A DNA stretch of 12,531 nucleotides from Entrophospora sp. SA101 (Eukaryota > Glomeromycota > Glomeromycetes > Entrophosporales > Entrophosporaceae). The translations under genes were made by a program, and so were the position numbers. A model generated the notes under the pieces. That model was not told the DNA's origin. It searched no databases and saw only the letters and a program-made list of their open reading frames with translations. The stretch spans positions 4,318-16,848 of the forward strand of contig CAUDNR010004311.1 in assembly GCA_958430865.1 (NCBI GenBank). Direction: 5' to 3'. Below, piece after piece: positions 1-7,544 of this stretch (position 1 is its first letter; every line of letters starts with the position of its first letter).

Positions 1-212
1 AGAGGAGATAAGTTGGCAAGCCCAAGCAATCCAACAACTAAAACAAACCTTTTGACTTTCGCATGGTTGCGAAACTCTCTAATTTTGGAAACCAACACTA
101 GTGTCAACATATTATAACATTAGTTCATACATTAACATTTATGTTTATGAAACATGATGATGATTTAACACCTACTCTGATACCTTCTACATCCTACAGA
201 AATTTACACAAG

Positions 213-300
213 GTATATATTATTTGTGCATGTCAAAATGAAGAATCTGTTTTGCTCAACTTAATGGTTCAACTAATAATTTTTTGCATATAACTTTAAG
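213..300 (+). other. Candidate spliceosomal intron, 88 bp
   Basis: GTATAT donor after AAG and a CTTTAAG acceptor, with an A-rich branch-like ACTAATAA stretch about 25 bases before the acceptor. Removing it keeps one reading frame open across the join (phase 0), from the ATG at 141 to the stop at 451. The size fits fungal introns. Only RNA could confirm it. Confidence 0.4.
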
Positions 301-503
301 ATTCTTGAAGGATCAGAGAGTGAAGAGTATGAAGAAATATTGAACAAGGACAATATTTTAGAAGAAGAAGCACAGAAGTATTATCTTCATTTCAAGGAGA
401 AGAAAAAAGATTCAGAATTACTCCACTTCATATATTGTACTATTAAAAATTAATTATAAAGAAACAAATCTTGATGGAGTTATAATAAGTGCTTATGATA
501 GAG

Positions 504-645
504 CAGGGTTGGCAAATGTATGGTCCATTGGTGGTCTATTGGTGATCCATTTGTTCCATTATAGCCATATTTAATAATTTATTAATGCAATGGACCAGTC
601 CAAAGTCCATAAACTCTCAATGGACCAGTTAATCTGCCAACCCTG
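504..645. mobile_element. hAT-type MITE, 142 bp, with perfect 8-bp target duplication
   Basis: The left end CAGGGTTGGCAAAT (from 504) is mirrored by the right end ending at 645, whose reverse complement is CAGGGTTGGCAGAT. The inverted similarity extends to about 27 bp (504-530 against 618-645) and includes TGGTCCATTG in both arms. A further inverted copy of TGGACCAGTC lies at 591-600. Both sides are flanked by the identical octamer TGATAGAG (496-503 and 646-653). An 8-bp duplication and a CAGGGTTG-like terminus are diagnostic of the hAT superfamily. It has no coding capacity, so it is non-autonomous. The perfect duplication suggests a fairly recent insertion. It sits inside an exon-like stretch. 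Confidence 0.9.
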
Positions 646-673
646 TGATAGAGTAATTGGATTTGGAACCAAG

Positions 674-1083
674 GTATGTTTTTTAATATTTGTAAACACA
701 TGTGTTGTGTTTAGGTAATTCACTACATTGGGTTTGAATTATTTAATTATACATATGCATAGCAGAGATGAACCTGACTTATATAAATAAATAGTTACTG
801 GTTGACATATTATTTATTAATTGGTCCATTATTTATATTTTGTAGCAAGACAAAAATGCAATATTAAAAAAAATATTGAAAAAAATTGAGGAATGAAAAT
901 TTTTTTCTATAACAATATGTATGGAGATTTAGATAAGATAATCATGGGAAATGAGTTGAAAAAAGTATTTTTGAGAATAGTTACAAACTCAAAATACATG
1001 TGAAACTGTAAAAATTATTAGTAAATATCTCAATATTAGTGCAATTTTGAAATATTAGAATTACTAATTAATTGAATTGTATA
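674..1083. other. A+T-rich stretch without a supported gene
   Basis: It starts with a consensus-like 5' splice site (GTATGT at 674) belonging to the broken gene on the left. Possible acceptors are the TTTAG near 715 or the GCATAG near 762, but no convincing exon follows. The rest is low-complexity A+T-rich DNA with stops in all frames, up to the pogo terminal repeat at 1086. Confidence 0.5.
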
Positions 1084-1660
1084 TACAGTCGGAACTCGTT
1101 AAACCAGTGTGCTTGTTTTGGGCTCAAAACATCGTTTTATCGAATATTCATTTTATTGAGTAGTCTTCGATAAAACGAAGTTAATATATTTTTTAAAAAA
1201 AATTCGGTTTAAAGAGTTATACATCAAAATTTACATATTCGTTTATGCTACATTGATGTGCTAATGAACTTTTATAAAATAAAATGCTACTTCTAACAGA
1301 ACGAATAGTAGAAATTTGCTTTGTTGAAGTTTCAAATTTTTCTGGCGGGTAAGTTATGAAATTAAGAAGTACTTCAGCACTTTTTAATGCTTCAGTTAAA
1401 GTAGGTCTGGATATTTTCCCTTACATAAACGTTTATTATGTGAATTGGGATCTTCTGGATTAATACTAAGATATTCCGACTTTTGTTTCAATATGTCACA
1501 AACAGTATTTTCATGAATTTTAAATTGAGTAGCAAGGTCTCTATTCGTTGGAGTAGGTTTCAATTGTTTTAGAACACATATTTCTCTTTTTTCTTTTAAT
1601 GTCAGTGTATTTTTCATTTTATCTTAATGTAGAACAATATGTACTACTACTACTGTAAAT
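1084..1660 (-). mobile_element. Pogo/Tigger (Tc1-mariner superfamily) element, internally deleted, one end missing
   Basis: A TA dinucleotide (1084-1085) is followed by CAGTCGGAACTCGTTAAACC, a terminus of the pogo/Tigger type. Just inside, CGTTTTATCGAA (1133-1144) and its exact reverse complement (1166-1177) form a 12-bp hairpin. The transposase remnant lies on the minus strand, so this is the 3' end of the element. The expected partner repeat beyond the transposase start at 1617 is not visible. The sequence there runs into another inverted-repeat element at 1660, so the 5' end is truncated or was replaced. The right boundary is approximate. Confidence 0.75.
1217..1617 (-). pseudogene. Tigger/pogo-like transposase, N-terminal HTH fused to C-terminal scrap
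   Basis: The ATG at 1617 opens a 73-codon frame to a TAA at 1396. Its start is a CENP-B/pogo N-terminal helix-turn-helix: LTLKEKREICVLKQ, then NRDLATQFKIHENTVCDILK. It ends in KGKYPDLL, where the second (CENP-B-type) helix-turn-helix of Tigger proteins normally begins. In a neighbouring frame, overlapping the stop, the text resumes as TLTEALKSAEVLLNFI and runs to a TAA at 1217; this resembles the C-terminal tail of such transposases. Full-length family members are about 400-550 aa with a DDE catalytic domain between these parts, which is absent here. The simplest reading is an internal deletion that also shifted the frame. The product cannot catalyse transposition, although the HTH alone could still bind DNA if expressed. 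Confidence 0.8.
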
Positions 1661-1661
1661 A

Positions 1662-1859
1662 AGGTTGCGGGAGAAACTCCTCCAGAAATCAATCGACAGA
1701 GTTTCGACAGGTTACACATTAATTGTTTATTAGAGTTTCGGCAGAGTTTCGCATTTGGGGTTTTCGCCAATCATCAGAGTTTCGACAGGTTACACATTAA
1801 TTGTTCATTAGAGTTTCGACAGAGTTTCGACAGTCATTAAGAGGTTTCGCCCACAACCT
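1662..1859. mobile_element. 198-bp MITE with GTTTCG-rich internal repeats and TA target duplication
   Basis: The terminus AGGTTGCGGGAGAAAC at the left matches the reverse complement of the right end (AGGTTGTGGGCGAAAC), and TA flanks both sides (1660-1661, 1860-1861). Inside, a block of about 54 bp is duplicated with two or so mismatches (1697-1751 and 1775-1829, offset 78 bp). The motif GAGTTTCG(A/G)C recurs at least six times in total. A TA duplication fits Tc1/mariner-like MITEs. The family is otherwise unknown to me. It is noticeably more GC-rich than its surroundings. Confidence 0.7.
1697..1829. repeat. Tandem-like duplication, unit about 54 bp, offset 78 bp
   Basis: Both copies start CAGAGTTTCGACAGGTTACA and continue through ATTAATTGTT(T/C)ATTAGAGTTTCG. 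A GC-rich spacer with TTTGGGGTTTTCGCC separates them. The duplication lies wholly within the MITE at 1662-1859. Confidence 0.85.
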
Positions 1860-1860
1860 T

Positions 1861-2010
1861 AAGCCCAAACTACTTTTTGTTATTAGCCGAAATTGGGCGA
1901 AAGTATTTTAAAGTTGTTTAAGTTAAACCAAGTTGATTCATATAGTTTTTTAATGTTCATGCTTATAGAAAATGTTGAGGAGCCCAAATTGCCCAAACTA
2001 GTTTGGGCTT
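1861..2010. repeat. 150-bp inverted-repeat element, TIR AAGCCCAAACTA
   Basis: AAGCCCAAACTA (1861-1872) is repeated inverted as TAGTTTGGGCTT (1999-2010). The right end also contains the perfect 18-bp palindrome GCCCAAACTAGTTTGGGC (1991-2008), preceded by another GCCCAAA at 1982. The element abuts the 198-bp MITE with no spacer. No clear target duplication is visible, so mobility is inferred only from the inverted ends. Confidence 0.5.
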
Positions 2011-2055
2011 TGAGAAAACAGTTTGGACCAGAAACCTTAGAATAGATACAGAATT

Positions 2056-2154
2056 GATATGGAATGCAAAAAAGTGTGGGAAAAATGTATAAAAAGTACA
2101 TAAACAGTTCATGTAACAAAAACAAATTTCTGTACTTTTTTTGCATTCCATATC
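2056..2154. repeat. Hairpin-forming inverted repeat, arms of about 20 bp
   Basis: GATATGGAATGCAAAAAAGT (2056-2075) is matched inverted by 2134-2154, with one extra T in the T-run. A second nested pair, AAAAAGTACA (2091-2100) with TGTACTTTTT (2131-2140), makes a cruciform-like double hairpin. It may be a decayed MITE. No target duplication is evident. Confidence 0.6.
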
Positions 2155-2160
2155 TATTCC

Positions 2161-3780
2161 ATATTTATTATTTTTTATTTTTTGTATTTTTAAAAAGCCA
2201 CAAACTTTCATAATATCAATTTCGTCAATTACTAAAACTGATTTGAATTTAATAAAATGATCGACATTTGATTTTACTATATAACAAAAGAAATCTGGGG
2301 CTATGTAGTCAAAATTTCTGCCCCCACCTTAACCATGTTTTAGGTGAATTAAAAATAGATCCTCTAGCTAATTATAATTTCAAATGAATATATAAATCAT
2401 GATATTTTCACAAGATTTTCTTAAAATAAAAGATTTTGATCTCTCTATAAAGAAAAAAAAGAAAATTCCTGGCAATGAAACCATAAAAAATTTTTTTTAT
2501 TTCTTTGTTATAAAATCACTTAATCAACTGGATTTTTCTATAAACGAAATTATATTAATCAATCAATCATTTATAAAGGTTTATTTGGAATTAAAATGTA
2601 AATTTCTGGTCAAATATGGGGTCGAGAATAAACGTCATATTTATCACATGTGACTTTTCAAAAACTTGTAACACAATTATTATTTGCTCCTCAAGAAAAT
2701 GTTATAATAAGCACCTTCGCTGCTAATTATATCTATATGGAATCATTCATATCCCGATATAAGATCTTTGCAGACCTGTTACATCTGCGACGTTTAGCCA
2801 AAATCGACACTTCTATCAAATATCGATCCAATCTTGCTCACGAATGTCTATTTCCTTATTCAGTCCCCATTGTGCTATTATTATTATTCAATGATGTTAA
2901 TATCACTACTATTTTCAATAATAATAATAATATTTCTAAGATATTTACATACAAGTAAAATCTCAATTAGATTTCTTATCGTGAAATTTCTTGTTCTTTA
3001 AAAAAAATAAAATAATTCGAGAAAAATTAATTATCACAGAGATTTTTCTGATGTCAAATAAACAAAAATAGGGAGGGTTAACATCTAAAAATAATTTAAT
3101 TCCATTTTCGTATAATAAGGTTATGATTTTGTGTATATGATGTGAAGATCTGAGCAATCCTCCTTGTTTTATTTATTATTATTTTGTAAATTAATTAATA
3201 AATGAAAACATATAAATAAATTAAGCCGAAGGTAGATATTTATTTATTTGGTTTCTTTTTTTATTTTATTATCATTACTAAATAATAATAAAATTTGTTC
3301 TCTCTCCTGTCGTTCTCTGACCAATTCAACTCCACCACATCCATCCACTCGCTGACTAATTTCAATTCATTCATACGACGTTCGTTAATAATGATGTTAT
3401 TATATTGATTATGATGAAATATACTGCCTTTTTTTTTTGAATTTGAGATTACGCATCGTTTTTTAATCAACGTGACATTAAAAAAATAAAGTTGAGAATT
3501 TTTATCTCTCATTCCTTTGTTTGAACTTTATTTTTTATATTTATGTATTTATTGTGCAAGTATTTTATATGTGTTTATATTCATTATATATAATTTAATT
3601 AATATGTTTAATATGTACGTATATTCATTTATATATCTTTCAAAACTTTAAAATAAAGTTCAATTTTTCAAAGATTTTGGAAAATCACTAATTAATTAAT
3701 TTTAGTAATGAATGATTATAATTAATAACGTAAATCGTATATCAAAGTTCGCTTTTATTTCTCCATACACTTTTTTTATA
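2161..3780. other. Gene-poor A+T-rich intergenic DNA
   Basis: I see no protein gene I can support. Short open stretches at 2399-2653 and 2650-2958 are Lys/Phe/Asn/Ile-rich products of base composition, and the second opens only from GTG. Positions 2730-2880 are slightly more GC-rich than the surroundings, but no family is recognisable in any frame. Runs such as ATTATTATTATT (near 2878) and AATAATAATAAT (near 2919) are simple repeats. Confidence 0.5.
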
Positions 3781-3793
3781 CACAGTTTAATGA

Positions 3794-3832
3794 ATTGATT
3801 GATTGATTGATACACACACGCACGCACATATA
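3794..3832. repeat. Microsatellites: (ATTG)4 followed by (CA)n/(CGCA)n
   Basis: ATTGATTGATTGATTGA at 3794-3810 runs directly into TACACACACGCACGCACATA. Simple-sequence DNA about 600 bp upstream of the HMG-box start codon. Confidence 0.9.
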
Positions 3833-4428
3833 TTAATTCCATAATAATAACCTACCACTCTACTAGCTACATTCACCACCACTATTAACTTCTTTGATGT
3901 TATTACTATCATCATTCATTATCCAAAATTCAGGAAAGCTTATTTTTGTGATACGTTTCGCAAACATAACTAATGAACACAAAAATATAGTAAAAAAAAA
4001 AACAAATAAATTAAATTAAATTAAATATAAATATAAGCGAAGATTTTAGCTTTTAAAAAATTTCTTTTCTCTTTTTTTTTCTTGTCTCTTTGTAAGTTGC
4101 TTTTTTTAGACCTAACAAAAAATAAATAAACAAATTCTTTGATATTATATATATATATATTTAATATAAATATATATTTATATATTTATTATATATATAT
4201 ATATAAAATATTATAAAATATATATAATAATATATTGATTAGACTCGTTTAATTTTTTTTTTTTTAATTTTATTTTTATTTTTTTTTTGTTTTTTTAAAA
4301 AAAAATTCTCGCTTGTTTTTAATTAAATATTTTTTTTATATTATAAATATTTATTTTTATATATATTATCTATTTATATACACGTATATATACACACACA
4401 TATATACAAAGATTAATTAGAAAAAAAA
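3833..4428 (+). promoter_or_regulatory. Upstream region / likely promoter and 5' UTR of the HMG-box gene
   Basis: This stretch before the HMG-box ATG holds no gene. It contains an AAATTAAATTAAATTAAAT run near 4005-4025, pyrimidine tracts (CTTTTCTCTTTTTTTTCTTG near 4065 and poly-T near 4250-4290) and long alternating TA tracts (4145-4236 and 4340-4410). Many TATA-like sites exist, so no single TATA box can be assigned. The base just before the ATG is within an A-run and position -3 is A, a favourable fungal start context. The promoter role is inferred from position only. Confidence 0.35.
4145..4236. repeat. (TA)n-rich low-complexity tract
   Basis: About 90 bp of nearly pure A/T alternation with several uninterrupted TATATATATATA runs. 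Such DNA melts easily and is slippage-prone. It may also cause assembly errors here. Confidence 0.85.
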
Positions 4429-5250
4429 ATGCAACAATTGTATAGTGAAAACAAGCAACAAAAAATTATTATGACTGTAAATAATAATAATAGTCGTGGC
4501 TCTTCAGTACCAAATTTTGAATATGTTTCATATGATAGAGTTCAAGACTTGTATGAACAAAACAAAGGAACTTTATATTTCATTCCTGAAGGCTTTGAGC
4601 CAGTTCTAGTTCCTAACGATTCAAAAGCTCAAGCAGTCACAAATCTATTAGAAAATGCTAAACCAGTATCAGCAGCTCCAAATGTTCCTAGAATGTTACC
4701 TGATACTGACGTACGTCTACCATCATTTGCTCTTCCAGTTGGTGTAGCTGGTCCAGCACCAAAAAGTACTTCATCCAACACTAAAAATAAAGTTAAAAAA
4801 CCACCAAGACCACCAAACGCATTCATACTTTATCGTAGAGCAAAACAACCTGGTATTGTTGCAAAAAATCAAGGAATCAGCAATAATGATGTTTCAAAAG
4901 AAATTGGTAGAATGTGGCACGAGGAACCACCAGAAGTTCGTCAAAAATTTCAAAGAATGGCCGACGCTGCCAAACAAGAACATATGAAAAAATATCCAGA
5001 ATACAGGTACCGTCCAAGAAGACCGCAAGAAAGAAAACGCAGAGTTCAACCACGTGAAGACTCGCCTCAAGGAGATCTTCATCTTCATCTCCCTCCTCAA
5101 AATTTTTCTGCTCAAAATTTATCAATGTTAGATGCTTCATCATTCTATCCGCCAGCAACAACAGCTAGACGCATCTCTTCAACAATCTCCTCGTTAGATG
5201 GTGAAAATTCGCCAGAAATCTATTCCCAATCTGCCACTATGATGAATTCT

Positions 5251-5281
<31 letters not shown>

Positions 5282-5766
5282 CTAATACTAATATTCTACA
5301 GAACCCTCATCATCATCACCACCATCAACAATTAGTGTTCACTGATGATAATAGTAATAATAATAATAGCAACAACCATAATAATTATAATCATAATAGT
5401 AATAATGGTAATCATCATCATCATGGTTCTTTAATAAATTCACCTCAACGAATGGCATATTTAGAAAATTCTAACGAGTTTAACAATAACAGAAATTTAA
5501 ATTATTATGATAATACATCAAATTATGATATTGATAGTCCAGTATCTTCAACAAATACTTCAATCGTTAATGATCAATCTGGTGGCATGATTAATCTTAA
5601 TGCATATGATATTTCACAAAACGGAACGGGAGACTACATAAACTATCTTGAATTAGCAGCAGCAACAGATTATCAACTTTACGATGGCTATGATCATTTC
5701 ACTACATACATCCCTCCCGCTGCTGATCAGTTTTCCCGTAATCAATTCGTGAAATTCGATTGTTAA
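4429..5766 (+). CDS. MATA/SOX-like HMG-box DNA-binding protein, 445 aa
   Basis: A probable sequence-specific transcription factor acting in the nucleus. The HMG box spans about residues 124-192. It opens with KPPRPPNAFILYRR (Asn130, Phe132, Tyr135 in the minor-groove wedge region), then ISNNDVSKEIGRMWHEEPP with the core Trp163, then FQRMADAAKQEHMKKYPEY. A basic tail follows (RYRPRRPQERKRR, about 193-205), a likely nuclear-localisation and DNA-contact extension. This pattern matches fungal MATA-HMG proteins (mating-type HMG, Ste11-like), a family greatly expanded in Glomeromycotina. Residues 26-65 look folded (VQDLYEQNKGTLYFIPEGFE) but I cannot assign them. Residues 274-335 are Asn/His-rich disordered sequence, with (N)10 and (H)6 runs. 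The C-terminus is Tyr/Asp-rich (about 400-430) and may be an activation region. The gene is a single uninterrupted exon. The first ATG is in a good context; Met15 at 4471 is an alternative start. The gene does not by position define a mating-type locus. Confidence 0.93.
4798..5043 (+). other. HMG-box plus basic extension within the 445-aa protein
   Basis: Codons 124-205. Conserved features of the sequence-specific HMG class are present: RPPNAFILYR at the first helix, the ISNNDVSK helix-2 start, Trp163, the short EEPPEV turn, and a helix 3 ending KKYPEYRYRPRRP. Many fungal mating-type HMG genes have an intron inside the box; here the box is continuous. Confidence 0.9.
5251..5280 (+). repeat. 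(AAC)10 trinucleotide run encoding ten Asn
   Basis: Ten pure AAC codons code for Asn275-284, followed by ACTAAT repeats. Pure synonymous runs of this kind are slippage-prone, so the length probably varies between strains or nuclei. Confidence 0.95.
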
Positions 5767-5859
5767 TCAAGATAAAATTCCCCATTCTTTCCTTTTTACT
5801 ATTTAATTTTTTTTAAATGTAATGAATAACTACATCACTTTTTGAAATCTTTAAAATTG

Positions 5860-5941
5860 GTAAGTACAAATAATATTTTTTATTAGATGTAAATATATAA
5901 CAAAAATATCTTATTAATAATATTTTTCTATTTTTGTATAG
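5860..5941 (+). other. Candidate 82-bp intron in the 3' UTR of the HMG-box gene
   Basis: The donor GTAAGT at 5860 is a perfect consensus. The acceptor is TTTTTGTATAG ending at 5941, with a pyrimidine-rich stretch and ATTAATAAT as a possible branch region about 30 bases upstream. The length matches fungal introns. It starts 93 bases after the TAA stop. It joins no coding frame, so it would be a UTR intron if real. Confidence 0.4.
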
Positions 5942-7450
5942 ATTGATGTCGAATGTCAATCAGTTTTAAAATATTTTTTTATTTTTCGACTTTATTTTTT
6001 TATCGTTTTTTTAAATTTTAAATTTTTCGTTTTACTTTTCGCAAACACAAACACAAACAAAAAATTTCGGAAATCACTATTTTTATTTTAAATTTTTTCA
6101 TTCATATTCAATCTTTTTATTTTTTTTTTTTTTGCATACACAATTTATCATTAAAAATCAAAACACCATTAACAATTATGCCAAATTAAGGTAAAATTAT
6201 TTTTCTTGATTTTTTCCAATTTATTAAAATCATATACTCTCTTAATTCATCATAATGTTAATTTAAATTTCTTTTTTTTTGCGGAAAATTATCAATCAAC
6301 AGATATCACACCACAATTGTATAAATTCATAAGCAATATTTTATTTCTCATTCTCACATGCATAAATTCCTACGGTTTTTTTTATTATTACTTTCGATAT
6401 AATACGAACTTTACACTTGGAGACCTTGAAAGGGGAGAGGTCAAATCAGATCAAAAAAAAAACACCAAAAGACCATTAATATTATAACATATTTTGCACA
6501 AGTCCTTTTTTCAATTGTGCACGATTTCTTTTTATTTTAATTCTGATTTTTATATTTATATGTCGTGCTGAAAAAAAGTGAAGCTGGGGCTAAACACAAT
6601 TGGGGTTTTTTTACCTTTTTGGTAAAAATCTGTAAAAGTTTTTTTAAAATTCTTCTCATTGGTGTTCTTTAACCAAAAAAAAATTGTCACTCACAATTAC
6701 CCTTTTCTATATTTAGGTATTAAGTATATATCTATATATAATATTTGTTCTTTATTGTTATTTTACAAAGTACGGCATATTTTCTTCTCCCCTTTAGTTA
6801 GTTAGCATTAGGTTATTTAAATAAAGTGATTAGGTGTTTTTCTATGCTAAGTTTTTCTTCATTATCATATATATTTAAATTATCAAAATTTGTATTGTAA
6901 TGTAAAAAAAACAAAATATCGAATTCATGTTGTCAATTACTTCTCACTACATATCTACTACATATTATCTCAAAAATTTGCTAATTTTTCATTCAAAAAA
7001 AAACAACATTTTATTTTATTATGCATTTTTCATTTTTTCTTTTTTCTTTTACATTTTCATTGTTGTATTCTTTCAATGTAAAAAAATCAAAATTTTTTTT
7101 TAATATTAACAAACACAGTTACCTTTAAAAAATTTTTTTTTCCATGCATTCATTCTTCTAGTATATATTTTAATCAATTGTAAAAAATTTTTTTATTATT
7201 TAGCATTAATGTAATTTTTAGCATTTAATATAATTTTATTTTATTCTTAATTTTTTTTTTAAGAAAACCTTGATAAAAAAACTTGAAAAAAAACATGAAA
7301 AAAAGTAGAAAAAAATTTTTTTTTTTGATATACATATAAAATAATAAATTAATATTTAATATTGATTTCTTTGTCTCTCTCTCTTATTTTGTAAACTTAT
7401 AAAAACTAATTATATAAATTTCTCTATCCAATTCATCTCCATATATAAAT
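5942..7450. other. Poly-T-rich downstream DNA, no supported gene
   Basis: About 1.5 kb with many T8-T12 and A8-A9 runs and stops in every frame. Short open stretches (for example 6206-6487 and 6890-7081) are Phe/Tyr/Leu-rich composition artefacts. A GC-richer island near 6420-6445 (CTTGGAGACCTTGAAAGGGG) stands out but matches nothing I know. The T-richness on the + strand continues from the HMG-box gene, so part of this is probably its 3' UTR. Confidence 0.45.
6820..6825 (+). terminator. AATAAA, possible polyadenylation signal
   Basis: This is the first canonical AATAAA I find downstream of the HMG-box stop codon, about 1.05 kb away. Fungal signals are often non-canonical, and closer A-rich variants could be used instead. 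The assignment is weak. Confidence 0.2.
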
Positions 7451-7457
7451 TCCATAT

Positions 7458-7544
7458 ATGAGAAAAACCAGAACAAAATTGGCTGAAGAACAAAGAAAAC
7501 TAGTTAGTAAGTTATCGAATACAAGGAATACAAAGAGATGTTAA
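7458..7544 (+). other. Short open frame (28 codons) with Lys/Arg-rich product, possible first exon
   Basis: An ATG opens MRKTRTKLAEEQRKLVSKLS and stops at 7544. A consensus-like donor GTAAGT lies inside it at about 7507, so it could be a first exon of a spliced gene. I find no matching downstream exon. It may be chance. Confidence 0.15.

Larger units (their letters stand above)
141..673 (+). pseudogene. Remnant of a spliced protein gene, interrupted by a MITE
   Basis: I do not recognise the product. Exon-like pieces are visible. An ATG at 141 opens a frame to 212 (about 24 codons) ending at AAG before GTATAT. A candidate 88-bp intron covers 213-300 and ends in TTTAAG. The frame resumes in phase at 301 and runs to a TAA at 451, giving a Glu/Lys-rich acidic stretch (ILEGSESEEYEEI at its start). 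A second piece in another frame starts near 461. It is split by the MITE at 504-645; with the MITE and one target-duplication copy removed it reads LDGVIISAYDRVIGFGTK, followed at 674 by a consensus donor GTATGT. The frame change around 440-460 and the insertion argue for a dead gene. It could also be a live gene whose exon borders I have misplaced. The true 5' end may lie before 141. Confidence 0.4.

Noticed and set aside
1..120. Two open frames at the left edge
   Set aside because: Two frames are open at once over under 120 bp, with no recognisable residues; the window edge prevents a decision.
1697..1829. CRISPR-like direct repeats
   Set aside because: Only two long copies with one spacer, inside an inverted-repeat element and in a eukaryotic context; not a CRISPR array.
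1883..2211. Minus-strand open frames
   Set aside because: They run across the inverted repeats at 1999-2154 and are Phe/Tyr/Leu/Cys-rich; their existence is explained by the repeat sequence.
2399..2958. Two consecutive open frames on the + strand (about 84 and 102 codons)
   Set aside because: Composition is Lys/Phe/Ile/Asn-rich as expected from A+T-rich DNA, no domain is visible, and the second opens only from GTG, which is not expected in a eukaryotic nuclear gene.
2963..3512. Minus-strand open frames of 64 and 83 codons
   Set aside because: Low-complexity composition and no recognisable motif; no intron or start-context support.
4629..5161. Minus-strand open frames inside the HMG-box gene
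   Set aside because: Antisense shadows of a strongly supported coding region.
4429..5766. Mating-type locus
   Set aside because: An HMG box alone is not enough: no homeodomain partner, no second idiomorph and no sex-locus flanking genes (for example a sugar transporter or RNA helicase) are in the window.
6206..7081. Open frames downstream of the HMG-box gene
   Set aside because: Phe/Tyr runs come from poly-T; no homology-like pattern is visible. The stretch is better read as UTR or intergenic DNA.
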